A stretch of 64,000 nucleotides of DNA from the NCBI GenBank assembly GCA_003439945.1, contig QVRM01002145.1:248001-312000 (forward strand), in the 5' to 3' direction. This document shows, one piece after another, positions 38,103 through 63,960 of the stretch. A program made the translations under genes and the position numbers. Under the pieces are notes generated by a model. That model ran no database searches, was not told the DNA's origin, and saw only the letters and a program-made list of their open reading frames with translations. The DNA is from Dermanyssus gallinae (Eukaryota; Arthropoda; Arachnida; Mesostigmata; Dermanyssidae). How positions within the stretch are numbered: position 1 is the stretch's first letter; every line of letters begins with the position of its first letter.

Positions 38103-38172
38103 TGTCTATGCAACAAGCAATGCGAAAAGCAGTCCCGTGGACGTTAAATGCTGGCTGAGGGTCAGTCAGCCC
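38103..38172 (+). mobile_element. SINE tail fragment
   Basis: Matches the 3' part of the SINE at 40745-40930: GTCTATG, CGTGGACGTTAAAT, GGCTGAGGGTCAG and GCCCGAAAACTTT. The tRNA-like head is missing. Confidence 0.75.
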
Positions 38173-40645
38173 GAAAACTTTACTTTAGTAGTAATAATTG
38201 TTGTTGTTGTAGTACTTCGAGTAGTATTGGCAGTATTCAGTAGTAGCAGTAACTGCAACAGCAGCAGCACCAGCAGCACGAGCGGGAGTAAGAGAATAAC
38301 AAGAAGAAGAAGAAGAACAAGAAGAAGATGGTCGGTACCGGTTTCACTGGTAACAGACGAGACCACGAACTCACGAACAACAAAATCGTCCGATGAAAAC
38401 AACCACACGCATGTTGTTAGACTAGCCAGCAGCAGCACAGCAGCAATGATGATAATGTTCACGATGATGAACTCAACTCAACTGAACTGAACAACAATGA
38501 TCAACGAGCCTGTCTTAACTAGCCAGTTAGAGTTAGTCCAGTCAGTCAGTCTGTTTAGTTAGCCACGAACGGAACAACGATCGAATTCGAATGAGCGGAT
38601 GCTGTCGACGCCGATGGTAATGCTGTTGCTGCTGCTGACGTCGGTGATGGTGATGATGATGATGATGATAATGACGATTATGACAATGATGATAATGACG
38701 ATTGTGACGATGATAACAACAACGCTAACCTGCGACCGGTGCACGACGGGTCGATGCGTAAGCCGGTAGAGCCACCCAGCGAGCCGCCAGCCGCCGAACG
38801 CACCGAACAACGGTGGACAATTCGTGGACACGGCTGGGAAGCCGGGAAACCGGGAAGTCTCTCTCTGTCTCTTTCTCCCTCTAGGAGATCCAACCTCAAT
38901 CCTCTACCACCAGCACCAGCACCACCATCACCACGACCACGACCACCAGCAGCACCAGCTCCAAATCCTTCTGTTCTGCCTTCGTCCTCCTATCTGTCTG
39001 GTCTGGTCTGGTCTGTCTACCTATTAAGACACAGAGAGAGAGAGAGCGATGGAGCGCCGCCGGCAATACGATGATCGACCGGCCGGCGGGCCACACCGAA
39101 AAACCGGCAAAATCCACTGCAATTGTTGACGAAGACCGAGGCTGCCGAAGATGAGCTTCTGCTGCTGTTGTTTCTGCTGTTGTTGTTGTTGTTGTTGTTG
39201 TTTCTGCTGCTGCTGCTTCTGCTGATGCTGCCTCCGTCAATATGAGCAGGCTTTAATCTTCCACCGTTGTTGTTGTCGATGTTATTGTCGATGTTATTGT
39301 TGTTGTTATTGTTGTCGTTGTTGGTGCTGGCGATGCTCGTGTTGTTTCTACTGTGATCGCCCACACAGTAGAGCAGTTAGTTGCCTTTGCACCGTGAACG
39401 TACTCATGAACACCTACACAGACACGCCCACACACACATAATGCACAACATCATCAGCATCAACAACAACAACAACAACAACAACCACAACAACAACAGT
39501 AACAATGATCACATCAGTAACAATAACAACAACAATAACAACAACAACAGTAACAACAACAGTAACAATGATCACATCAGTAACAATAACAACAACAACA
39601 ACAACAACGACAACATCAACAGTAACATGAACTGAGCCCCCACAACGGCCCTTCTTCAGCCGCGCGTGCTAAGAACTTGGACATGATCATAGGGCTCACT
39701 TGGGAGGAGGAGGGGGAGATGGGGGAAGTGGCCGTAGCGGTAGCAGCGGCGGGGCCGCCCCGGGAGGAACAAAATCGCAGCACTTTATTTAGTTGCTTGC
39801 TTACTTGTGTTTGGTTGTTTGCTTAGCGGCCTTAAGTTGCCTGCCGCCTGCTTAGGCTGCTTGTCGGGTTGCTTGACCGCACGATGCTCTCTATCGAAAT
39901 CTATCTATCTGCCTGCCTGTCTGTCTGCGTTCCCGCCCTGCGTCACTCATGAACTCCATCCACTCCACGGTTATCAGCGTTATGGGGGCGGCCAGCGGGA
40001 GCGAGGGGCCGCCTGCTTTGGTGTGCTCCGTGGTCCTCTCCCGTCAGCAGTAGCAGCAGCGTTGTTGTTGTTTTTCTTCTTGTTGCTTTGGCTGCTGCAG
40101 CTGCTGCTACTATCGTCGTTGTCGTCGATATTAATGTTGTTGTTGTTGTTGTGTTTCGTCTTGCGACGGCTGCTGCTGCAGCTGTTGTTGTTATTGTTGT
40201 TGTTGTTGTTGTTGTGGTGGTTGTGATCGCCGGCCGCCGCCTCGTCTTTGTTGGGTCCTCTCGTTGGGTGGGTCCGTTTTACGATGACGACGACGACGAC
40301 GACGACAATAATAATAATAATAATAACGATAATAACGACAACAAAAATTATAATGACGATGACGACGACGGCAGACGAAAATCCGCCGTCCATCGGATGG
40401 ACGCGATCAATTGACAACCAACCAGCCAACCAACTAATAATCAGCTATCGTATTGTCGTGCGTTCGATGCTGTTACCCCCTCACCCCCCCCCGTCCCCTC
40501 CCTTCCCTACTCCTTCATGATGGTCGAGAACCAGAGATGCCGATCGATGTCGATGATGACGACGACGACGACAACCTACCACCGCTCTCTGGTTGGTTGG
40601 CTACTGCGGTTTTGTTTCTCCTCCTCTTCGTCACCCGCCCCCACC

Positions 40646-40697
40646 CCTGTATTATTACTATGGTGGTGTAGATTTTACACCACCATAGTAATACAGG
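40646..40697. repeat. near-perfect hairpin 1
   Basis: Arms 40646-40670 and 40676-40697 are inverted complements apart from one 3-nt insertion, with a 5-nt loop. It abuts a second hairpin and then a SINE head. Confidence 0.9.
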
Positions 40698-40729
40698 TTC
40701 TTGTAATGCTGTGTTCGCATTACAAGAAC
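40697..40729. repeat. perfect hairpin 2
   Basis: 13-bp perfect arms (GTTCTTGTAATGC and its complement) with a 7-nt loop, sharing one base with hairpin 1. Confidence 0.9.
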
Positions 40730-40744
40730 TGACTGACTAACAGG

Positions 40745-40930
40745 TCGAGCCCGGTGGCGTGGTGGCTTAAGTCTCCGCCTCGCAACCGGAGGAGACACAT
40801 AGCAGGTGCGCGGGTTCGAGCCCCACCGTTGCACATTTGGATTTATGGGGGTAGGCCGTCTATGAAGCAATGTGAAAAACAGTTCCGTGGACGTTAAATC
40901 TTGGCTGAGGGTCAGCCCGAAAACTTTCGA
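40745..40930 (+). mobile_element. tRNA-derived SINE, most complete copy
   Basis: The head resembles a tRNA gene: an A-box-like TGGCTTAAGTCTCCG and a B box GGTTCGAGCCCC about 40 nt later, with GGTGG and CCACC able to pair. The anticodon arm forms only with an oversized loop and the T stem is imperfect, so it is not called as a working tRNA. A unique body follows (CACATTTGGATTTATGG, then CCGTGGACGTTAAAT and GCCCGAAAAC), shared with copies at 38103-38172 and, reversed, 43562-43705. Pol III transcription and LINE-driven spread are inferred from the family type. Confidence 0.75.
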
Positions 40931-41060
40931 CTAACAGACGAATTCTACAGTACTCGCCAGCGGCGGTCTGTCTGTCTGTCCACCAGCTATTTCTAATTAC
41001 TCTTTTTCTTTTCCGATTGGAGCGGTGCGCTGGCAGCGAGCTACTGCTGCTACAATAACA

Positions 41061-41225
41061 ACAGTAATGCCGGGGGCGGCGTCGTCTGCAAAAAGCATTA
41101 GCAACAACGTACAGACAGTAATGCCGGGGGCGGCGTCGTCTGCAAAAAGCATTAGCAACAACAACAACAGACAGTAATGCCGGGGGCGGCGTCGTCTGCA
41201 AAAAGCATTAGCAACAACAACAACA
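41061..41225 (+). repeat. 54-56-bp tandem repeat, three copies
   Basis: Units start with ACAGTAATGCCGGGGGCGGC at 41061, 41115 and 41171 and end in GCATTAGCAACAAC plus a variable CAA tail. Copies are almost identical. The GC-rich core stands out in the spacer. Confidence 0.92.
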
Positions 41226-41344
41226 GCAGCCGCCGCCGCCGCCGGTGTGATCGGATTCGACAGGATGATGATGTTGATGAGGATGAGGTTCATCATCATT
41301 CCGCACCGCTCTTCCCTCCATTAGCGTCTGCAACAGCGCCTCTG

Positions 41345-41400
41345 CAAACGGCTGCTTAAGCCGACGCCCGCCGCTCATTTAGCGGGGCGCAGGTGGCGGG
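41345..41400 (-). repeat. reversed copy of the GTCGGCTTGAGCAGACG element
   Basis: On the minus strand: CCCGCTAAATGAGCGG hairpin followed by GCGTCGGCTTAAGCAGCCG, the same architecture as 5995-6045. Confidence 0.6.
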
Positions 41401-42049
41401 AACATTTAAACGAAAATGCACGAACGAAAATAAAGCGAAGCATTTGTATATTACTTTATGCACATATCAGCTGGACCTGCCTGTCACGGAATCGGGAAAT
41501 GAGATGATATATTAGGTAGGCGTGTAAAAACGTTTATGTGTAAAAACATCAATCACTTGAGTATGAACGTAACATGTTCTGTAGGAATTAACGATTGCTA
41601 ATTTACCACTATTGCAACAGTGGTGACCTGTGCGGCTAACGCTTGGTTTTAAAAGATTGAGGCGTTGTCATGCGTACAATCGAATCCTGCTTAGAAAAGA
41701 CCCAATGTGTGGCTAAAAAGGTAAAAACAAATTGATGGCATATAGTAGTCTTTTACCGGCCAACACGAGTTTATGTATTCATAAAATATCCTGAAAGGTA
41801 CGCGGATTGCAAGTATTTACCATCCTTGTATGGAAGTGGAAACTTTATTTAAAAGTTAACGATTTGGAGATAAAGGAAAACCGGAGTCAAATCATGAAAC
41901 AAATGCAAATCGATGTAGCTTACATCCGATTTCAGTGCAGAGTCTGGCAACGTTTGGGAGACCAGCACGCCACGGTGTCTTGTGAACAAAGGAATGAACC
42001 GAGAGAGGGTGGACACAAAGCCAATCTCTATTCGGCTATGCTACCCAGA

Positions 42050-43205
42050 AGACGTACGCCCGTGTGTCCTATAGATCAATTTGTTTACTGGACACAGTAG
42101 GCAAACTGTTCGAAATGTAAGAACAGAGCGCCTATTCAGGATCATCATAACCGTATTGTTCCTTCTTCTCATTCTTCTCGACGTAAAGAACGCTTTCAAT
42201 ACAGCAAATGGTGGGAGGGATTGTGACGACGCTGGAACATGGGGGCATCTCGCCTTACCTCCGGTGAGTATTTTTTCTTATCTGGAGAACAGAACGCTTA
42301 TAACAGGGCAAAACCAGCACATTGTGACAGCCGCAATGTCATAGTTATTCGTTCTTGACCCGGGTCTATAGATCCCGGGCAATGACAGGATTCTGCGGCT
42401 GGGGCTCTCGGCCATCCTCGTTCTGGTTCGCCGAGACATAACACTGCAAGAAGCCACGCCAACGCGGCGTTAGCCCAAATGCAGGCATGGATGACTGTAC
42501 ATCATCTACAGCTCGCTCCACGGGAGACAAAGACAGTTTACTTAACAGGTGACTTAGCAGGTGACAACCTGACTCTTGCGGGCCACTCTATCCCGGTCAA
42601 GAGGACTGCCAGGTACTCGGGCGTTATCTTAGATACCGGTCGTGCGGCTGCATATGGTACATTAAGTACATCGTCGTCAAGGTAAGCGAAGTTACTGGGA
42701 ACCAGACCAGGAATTTCCCTCTGGAGGGGACTTCGGACGGCACCGCGTGCTGGCGTCCCTCATATTGGCTTGCCAGCTGCCCTGAGATCTCCTGTTTCCA
42801 GAAGCGAACGCAGAACAGATGGCGCGACGAACTTCACGCAAGTCCAAGGGGAAAATCCCGGGCCGAATCTGCCCGGGTCACGCCCGGCTCAGCGGGTGCC
42901 CCGGGCGGCTTCGACCCTGGCGCTTGTACCGGGCCTCCGGCGTTGGTATGACGGGCCGGGCTGGGCGCCCTGACGCACCTGTCGGTACAGTATTGGGAAG
43001 TCGCCGGTGTACACGTGCACGCTTCGCACGTCGGGGCAGCCGGAGGATGTCGATCTCGTTCTGCTCCATCGTGACCCGGGTCCGCAGACACTTGACGCAT
43101 TGCCAAACATAAGGATTGACACTGGAAATTGTTGGTCATTTTGTAACGATATTGTTGGTTACGCTAAGTCAAATGAGGAATATAGGCTCAGCCGGGCGAT
43201 TTAGT
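42050..43205 (+). mobile_element. degenerate R1-like LINE reverse transcriptase
   Basis: Ordered motifs in shifting frames: SICLLDTVGKLFEM (pattern 'RPI.LL...GK..E'), DVKNAFNTAN (RT motif A, 'D..NAF'), IFSYLENRTLI, then WMTVHHLQLAPRETKTVYLT and RYSGVILDT (thumb, 'Y.GV.LD'). Poorly conserved downstream sequence is consistent with the C-terminal region. Motif A keeps its Asp, but the YADD box could not be found between 42344 and 42480. Stops and frameshifts make it a pseudogene. The surrounding DNA (42700-43100) is unusually GC-rich. It is closest in style to the R1/Jockey superfamily, placed by motif only. Confidence 0.82.
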
Positions 43206-43561
43206 ACAACGCGAGAGACTCGGGACGATGAGTGACAACACACAGCGTAGGGTCTAACTGGCCGGACGAAGGATGCGTCCCGATCATCCTTCCCCGGGCT
43301 ATTTAGGTGCTCAAGAGGTCGCCGCGGCATTCGTGTGGTAATAATGCTAAAATGATGGCTCGAATCTTCCCGAACCTCTGACGTCGCTGAATGGTCGGAT
43401 TAGCTGCGCATCCTTGCGGTGTACGTTGTCTTCGGCGGTGCCGCCCCGCAGATCGGTACGGTAGCATCGATGATGATATTGTTGATGCTATGGTTGTGGC
43501 GCGGTCCGCTGACGATAGTGTACGTGCCATGTAGTCGTCTGCATGTAGCTAAAAAAATACT

Positions 43562-43705
43562 TTTCGGGCTGAACCTCAGTCAAGATTTAACGTCCACGGG
43601 ACTGCTTTTCGCAGTGCTTCGTAGACGGAACTCCATAAATACAAATGTGCAACGGTGTGGGGCTCACCTATGGGTCTTGATGCTATGACTGGTGGCGATT
43701 CCCCG
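43562..43705 (-). mobile_element. SINE, reversed copy
   Basis: Minus-strand match to the SINE at 40745-40930 from the end of the head (GAGCCCCACACCGTTGCACA) through TTGTATTTATGG, CCGTGGACGTTAAATCTTG and TTCAGCCCGAAAA. The tRNA-like A box is not recognisable. Confidence 0.75.
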
Positions 43706-44686
43706 GAAGACAAGATGCACGTTCGACCATGTACTCGGCCGGCTGCGGTGTTACTTACGAGGCTCCCTTCCCATGGTCCCATGGAGTAGTGCCTCACTTT
43801 CCTAACTCTAGGGCATGGGGACGATTGAGGTTTTTAGTGGATGAAAGTCTCACATTAGGTGTCGTTGGTTGCCAGTACCGATAGTGCATTAGTGTTTCTA
43901 ACCTTCATATTACAAAAAAAGACAAGAAAAGCATTAGGGGCATAGCTATTTCCCCTAAAAGGACTCAACCGAAATGGCGAAACAAGAAACGTTGATCGTC
44001 TTTCTGCCGCGTGGAACTTAATGAGGCTTGTAGGCACAATAAATAGCTATCATAATTATAATCTAGAGCACGCATATTTAAATTCCATTTAAAACTTCTG
44101 TTTAAAGTTAATCACTACGCGCAAATATCTGGAAGATGTGACATGCGCAATGGGTTTGCGTTCCCTTAGGAAAAATCGACAAACGTGTAATAAAACATAT
44201 TTATTTGCTGCGATCTCAGATATAAAAAAGAAAACTCAGACGTAAATGGGTGTATTAAACGCACTTCATCGGCTGCTGTTTATTACATACAATAAAGCTT
44301 CCTCATAATTTACAGGAAATGTCCTATTATAGGCTGGTTGTAGATGTTTGGTCAGCATGGTTGCGTCACTTTTTGTTAGACTTAGCGCATTTGATAATGT
44401 GCCCTCGGCCATCCTACGGTTATTAGTGGTTAGTTGTTAGCGGAAAAGAGCTGTCTTTCTCGTCCACGCTGCTGTTTTTTCCCCCATATAGATCGTCAAC
44501 TATAAATAGGCATCGTATTCAGACAATAGTCATATCAGTCATGTCCAAAGTGTTTACCCAGTTCAGTCCGTATATTACATACAAGACAGACGAAATTTCG
44601 AAGGACATGATGGATTTAGTAAAACTACGTACTCACGAGTCTTGACAATCTTACCGCGTACACGCACGCGTTAAACAGCAGTTTCC

Positions 44687-44688
44687 GA

Positions 44689-44739
<51 letters not shown>

Positions 44740-44757
44740 CATACATACATATATAGT
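44687..44757. repeat. (AT)n with terminal (CATA)n
   Basis: AT run followed by four CATA units. A further (AT)n at 44935-44957 is flanked by inverted TCATGGAT/ATCCATGA and so can form a hairpin. Confidence 0.92.
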
Positions 44758-45039
44758 TTTCAATTCAATTCAAGTGCTCCTTTATTGTTTTCAAAGGGTA
44801 GATAATGATATACATAATTATTCAGGAAAATCCTGTATTCAATATATACAATGCACAATGTAAGAGGCATAAAGAACAATTTACCATATAATAGGTCGAA
44901 ATAGTACATTTGCAATTTTTCGATATCATGGATGTATATATATATATATATATATATCCATGATGAAAGGATTGACGACATTCAGCGCTCAACGTTCAAA
45001 ATTCAAAGTTCGCGCCTACAAAGTACCCGCCCGCCACAC

Positions 45040-45085
45040 AAGCGCCGCTGCTGATTCAGTCGGCTTGAGCAGACGAATTTTTAGC
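45040..45085 (+). repeat. GTCGGCTTGAGCAGACG dispersed element, third locus
   Basis: The 17-nt core is identical to the copy at 5995-6045; the neighbouring hairpin is not preserved in the same form. Confidence 0.6.
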
Positions 45086-46908
45086 GGCGCCGAGAACGAC
45101 GGCCAATAGCCAAAAGCATGATGATGATGATGGTGATGGTGATGATGACGAGGACAACTCCTAGCACACCGGCAGCTGTGTTGTGAGATGCTAGCGCTTG
45201 TTCCCGCTTCAGCTACTCGGTTTGATTGCCGCTTGCAGCAGCAGCCGCCTCCCGCCGCCTCCCGCCGCTCGAATCCCACTAAAAGAGGTGGCAGGTTATT
45301 GTGGACTGACGACAGACAACACGACAGTACAACAAGTCGTCGCTGTGCCCCTCGCCGCGGCGCTCACTAGCGTTTCGGTTGATCACAACAACAATTCGCA
45401 TACAACAAGTTGTCGCATATCTCTTCATAAGCGAGCGCAGGGTATGTATGCATATGCATGCATACGAACTATTACTGCTGCTGCTGTTCTTTCCTGCTCC
45501 TCTAAGTAAGCCAGCCTGCTCATCAGTATCGACGCCCACCACGCGAGGCTAAAGGGGCGTTGATGTTGTTTCGATGTTATTGTGGTTGTTGTCGCGATTG
45601 TAGCGATTGTTGTTGTTGTAGCGATTGTTGTTGTTGCGGTTGCGGTTGTTGCGGTTGATACTGATACCGTTGTTATATCGTGGTGATTCTTCGTTGTGTT
45701 GCAGGCGGCAGAAGCAGAGTTCGTAAAGCATCTACTACTGTGCGTAGCAGTAGAAACAGCAACATAGAAATAGCAACAACGAATATTTTACTAGCCTGCT
45801 TACTCTGACGACATCGGCGGATGCGGCGGCAGCAGCAACAACCGTGTCGTTTCGTGATATCACCAACGATTTGCAGTCGGTTTTTCGCCGACGGTCATTG
45901 ATTGAATTGCCGTCGGCCTTCTAGGACGATTGTTGCTGCTGTTTCTGCTGCTGATGCTGCCGCGATCCGCTGCCCGAGATCTACGGAGACAGCGGCATTG
46001 CTTTTTCCTGCCGGGCGGAACTCTGTGTTTAGAGGTAGGGCCTGGAACAAGGTGGTGGTGGTGGTGGTAGTGGTGGTTGTTGTGGTGGTTGTGGTGGTGA
46101 TGATAGATCAACTGGGGGGAACTGACGTCGTCCCGGCTAGAGCCTCCACGAAACCGGCATCGCCATTCGTCGTCGTCGTCGTCGCTGGGTACCGGCTTAC
46201 GGAGACGTCCTGGTAGTACACCAGTTGTAGACTAGCCATTACAACTAGAAAAAGTTGTAGACTAGCGTTGATATCATCCTCCTACTCCTCATCATTATCG
46301 TCGTCGTCTGTCGGAGTCGTCAGCATCATTATCAGCATCACCTTCACCATAGCCACTGCTGCCATCCTCATTGGCGTCGGCAGCATCGGCGTCCTCCGAG
46401 AGCTCATTCGAATTCGATCAATCGCCGTCGCTCGCGGCTGACCGAATGAAATGACCGACTGACTCATCACGGATTGGTCATTTGTTGTTGTTGAGTTGAA
46501 TTCAATTTGTGGACAAATAATTCATTGCTGTTTGCTCGCCAACTGTATGTGGCGTCGTTTTCATCGGACGATCTCGTTGTTCGTGACTACCGCCACGAGT
46601 GGTGGTATATCCACCACCACTTCTAATACTACTACTAACTACTACCTGCTAACTATTACTACTGTTATTAGTGCTTCTACGGCTGTTGTACAAGTTGTTG
46701 TGGCTGTTACTACTGTATGTATCGAGTGAGTGATACGTGACGAGTAGAAAGAAGACGCTGCTGCTGGTGCTGCTGCAGTGACCACCAAGAAGACGAAGAA
46801 AGTACACTTTGCGACGAGGGACTTCCTATCCTCATCCTGTTCTTCTGGAGATTCATATTCATCTTTTTTTTGCAAGCTTCGTGTAAACCCAAGTCAACTA
46901 ACACCACA

Positions 46909-60594
<13,686 letters not shown>

Positions 60595-60914
60595 AAGCCA
60601 CATGCGGTTAGGGAGGCGTCGGATTGTAAGACATCGGCGACAGACGACAACAACAACAACAAACAGTTTTTGGCGGTGTTTTTTTTGTGCCTACAAGTGA
60701 CCACAAGCTGCGCGGGCTTTGTGATACGTCCGCCGGCTCGAAGAGACAACGAACACCAACGTGGCTTACTTTTACCGGTGGCGAGTTGTGACCCAACTAA
60801 ATGAGTAATTGGCTGCTGTCTGTGTGTATGTAAATATAGAAAACACTGTGATAGTACCAATTACGTACAAATGACTATGTTGTAAATATTATGACACGAT
60901 TTGACATTTCATGA

Positions 60915-60920
60915 AATAAA
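60915..60920 (+). terminator. polyadenylation signal of Ras copy B
   Basis: AATAAA 321 nt after the stop codon, in context ATGAAATAAAG, followed closely by an (AT)n at 60953-60979. Confidence 0.55.
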
Positions 60921-60979
60921 GAAGTTGCAACTATTGAAAAATATACATACATTTATATATATATATATATATATATATA

Positions 60980-62190
60980 ACTGACCGATGGCGATGATGA
61001 CGATAAACGAACAGCTTCAGTACGACCATCATATTACATGTAATATTTTACTACAAATAATACTAATGCCAGCGGGGTAATGATGCGGAGCAAAAGCATA
61101 AGTTTGTCGTAGTTATTTCGTCTTGGCAGTCCAAGAAAGGAAGGTGTTGCGAACAAGAGCCACTGTATGTTTGATTATTTTACTTTATGTTATGAAGCGG
61201 GCATGTTGGCAGGTATTGTGTTGCGTGCTCCAACAGAATGCTTGCTCCCAATAGTTGGCAGCAACACTGCAACGTGTTTAAATGCGTAATATTGTGGTCA
61301 GCCCAAAAGTGTAGAGTACAAACGATCTTGATGAACACGGATATGCACTGCCTGTGACAGTCCGTTAGTTTTGTCAGAGGGTGTCAGTGTATTCCAACAG
61401 TGGTGGAATCTGCAGCGTCTAGCTATGTGAGTAAATTAGTCCTGTTCAGTTAGGCATACACTATGCTAAGTTTATTCAGACATCGTTACGCCAAGTCACG
61501 CTCTCGACAGTCACGTGATGTTGGGACAAACAAATCCCGACCTGCTTCCAGGTTCCCTATAAATAGTGCATTGAACAATAGCTATAACAATTCTACCTAA
61601 ACTAGCACTCTTCAATGACCTTTGCTCTTACGCGCATCATGAGTGCTGTCTGATTGTTGTTGACGTGCGTTCTGTCATCTTCTGAGGCGACGGTAATTGA
61701 AGACAAGCGCAGAACACACTTCAGGTAGAGAATGCCTGAAACATTTACTCACATCAATACATGTGTCAAAAATACTAGGAGGTATGGGTGTTTTGAAGCG
61801 CACTGAGAAGAATCTTGTTATTGTTATGCTAATCATTTATGTTGTGGCCTCCAAAGCCAAAGCGTATTGCCACCGGAGCTTGCATGCCATAACGCAAAAG
61901 TGGCGCCAAATTCTTGTGCAATACACATTCAGTAGTTCACAACTGATGTGGTGGCGCATAGTAATTTCATAATTTGCTTTGGTAGATGAAGAATACTGAT
62001 CATTTTTTTCTGAGTGAATGCTTGCAGAGGGCGACTCTCTTTCTCGTATCAAATTGTACACCCGAGAATCGCATTTATACTTAGTAGTGAAGAAATTAAG
62101 CTGCATTACAGAAGTGAAAATAATACAAAGCAGTCAAGGAAGTAATCATAAGATCACAGTATCTGTCGGGTTAATATACGGCCCTTTTTA

Positions 62191-62243
<53 letters not shown>

Positions 62244-63300
62244 GCAGTGTGACAACGCGTGCAATTAGCAATTATTTGTTAACACTGTTCTAAGCTTAGC
62301 CGTAGAAACTAATTCGAGAGGAGCTGACGAACTAATAAAGGATTATGATCATTGATTGCCAACAGGGTTGTTGAAAGGAATACGGAAGAGATAACGTTTC
62401 AACTAGGGCCTTTCCATTTAGGTAGTGTAGTAACAGTAATAATTATCCCCTCGGCGACACCTTCGCGCGAGAAAAACTCGGTGTTCTGCTGTCGTCGAAG
62501 CACGCATTTGCTGGTATAGGGGACCCAAAAGGCGTCCAGACAGAATGACGCTTGCATTGTTTGAAGGCCCGGCGCTATCCTTAGATGGGACGGTGGCTGT
62601 CTTTGTCAGTTCTCTCAATTGCCGGTCCTTGAAAGCTTGGTCATTCTTTCTCCATTAAGCGGTCACGCAAGCCGGACAAGCCAAATCTTAGTTTCTCCCC
62701 CCTTGCATTTAAGACAACAGTGTGGTATGGGCCGTCCTTCATAAACCTACTGGACAAAGCTTCTGGTTGCTTCACGAGGGTCACACGAGTTAGGGCCATT
62801 TTGAGACAGTGAAGCGTCACAGCAGCTCTCGGGACGCTGCCCAGGGTGCATAGTTAACTCTTTTTTTTGCAAAATAAAAACGATAAAAGTACTTTTCAAA
62901 TATAGATACTGCTACTGCGATAAACGTATGAACTTGTTAAAATGTAAACATTCTTCTATACACAGACGTACATAAGAGACCTATCGATCGCATTTTGCAG
63001 CTGTATTCTGGCTAATCAGTGATTAATATGGGCACCACAAAGAGAAAGTATTCTCCCATGGCGGTTCTCGCATCGACTTACAGTGACAATGAGAGGAGGA
63101 TTCCAGTGGCATTACTCGTCTGCAGTAACAGCCACAAGGTCGCTTCTCTGATCAACAGCAGTTGCTACGCCACGAACGGACTGTACATATACAAATGTTA
63201 GTTGCACCGGTTAACTCACCCCAGTATTTGTTTAGTATCATCATAATGATGGACCCATAATTGGTACAACGACGATTAAATTGCAGACCTATTCGCTCTC
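60980..63300. other. 3' flank of Ras B without a recognised gene
   Basis: No exon recognised. An (AT)n lies at 62200-62241. A minus-strand stretch at about 62645-62860 reads as protein-like (MALTRVTLVKQPEALSSRFM, then KDGPYHTVVLNARGEKLRFG), but it has no family I can name and no flanking structure; a transposon remnant is possible. Confidence 0.35.
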
Positions 63301-63304
63301 TCCA

Positions 63305-63960
63305 TATATATAGATAGATAGGTTTTATTATCTCATGAGTGGCTTACATTTGTACATAGGTTCACAGCTCCTCAAAGCCATCAAAGGCTAGTATGGAGTG
63401 TTTATATTGCATATTTTCTTATAATTTTATTTATTGTCATTATGATTATATTATTATCGTATTCGGCTTATATTAGAGGTACCTAAATAGTATTGCTTAG
63501 CACTTTGTTTGAATATTGTTAAAGAAGAGGTTGCGCGCACATCTGGGGGGAGCTTGTTCCAATATGTGGCACCGATATTTGATATTGAGGAACGAGATTG
63601 GTTACATGAAGCTGCAGACAACATGAGAAGTTGTGTGTGTGTGTGATCCCCTTGTGTTCATGGTGGATGTCGAATGGGAAAGATTAAGCAGGTTGGGATG
63701 ACGTCCCATTAAGATTTGTTTGATTTCAGTTACGACAGGCATCTCTATTTGCAGAGGGTAAGGCAGAATCGACACCTCTACGTACCTATACGCTATAAAC
63801 GTAGGCGTAGTACCTGGCGAGTACAGGCGATGCTCCCTGCAACTTTTTTACGAATGTATATATATCGACGAACTAGTTTAAATCGTTTTATTTACGGCAG
63901 AACATCATGGAGAAACTTGTTGCCGACTTGTATGGATACCATTAAAGATAGTACGTTAGG
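63305..63960 (-). mobile_element. LINE 3' end at the right edge
   Basis: The minus-strand frame ending in TAA at 63456-63454 contains SNIGATYWNKLPPDVRATSS, then LTIFKQSAKQYYL. This is the conserved terminal motif of many non-LTR retrotransposon proteins ('R.S......A..WN.LP..VR...S...FK..L...L'). Upstream, after a frame change near 63640, VTEIKQILMGRHPNLLNLSH fits the preceding segment. The element ends in a GATA-like simple tail near 63305. Its 5' part is beyond about 63960 or lost. Confidence 0.8.

Larger units (their letters stand above)
37806..46876. promoter_or_regulatory. spacer between divergent Ras genes, presumed to hold both promoters
   Basis: About 9.1 kb separate the two start codons and both transcripts must start in or near this spacer. 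It is rich in CAA/TTG, GTG and GAC triplets (38220-38300, 39170-39310, 39460-39610, 40110-40390, 45560-45660, 46050-46100) and more GC-rich near 38740-39120, 39660-40040 and 45050-46200. These GC-rich parts are the best promoter candidates. No TATA box or initiator could be assigned. Large triplet-rich frames on both strands are low complexity and are not called as genes. Named repeats are listed separately. Confidence 0.45.

Noticed and set aside
39381..39635. Asn-rich protein gene
   Set aside because: Imperfect AAC/AGT triplet repeat with low-complexity product and no flanking coding evidence.
40745..40825. Functional tRNA gene
   Set aside because: A and B boxes are present, but the anticodon loop is oversized, the T stem is imperfect, and the same body occurs in other copies without the head. 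SINE is the better call.
41061..41225. CRISPR-like array
   Set aside because: Repeats are contiguous with no unique spacers, only three units, in an animal genome; it is a minisatellite.
42770..43139. Several overlapping GC-rich open frames on both strands
   Set aside because: Shadows over the decayed C-terminal part of the R1-like LINE; high GC alone keeps the frames open.
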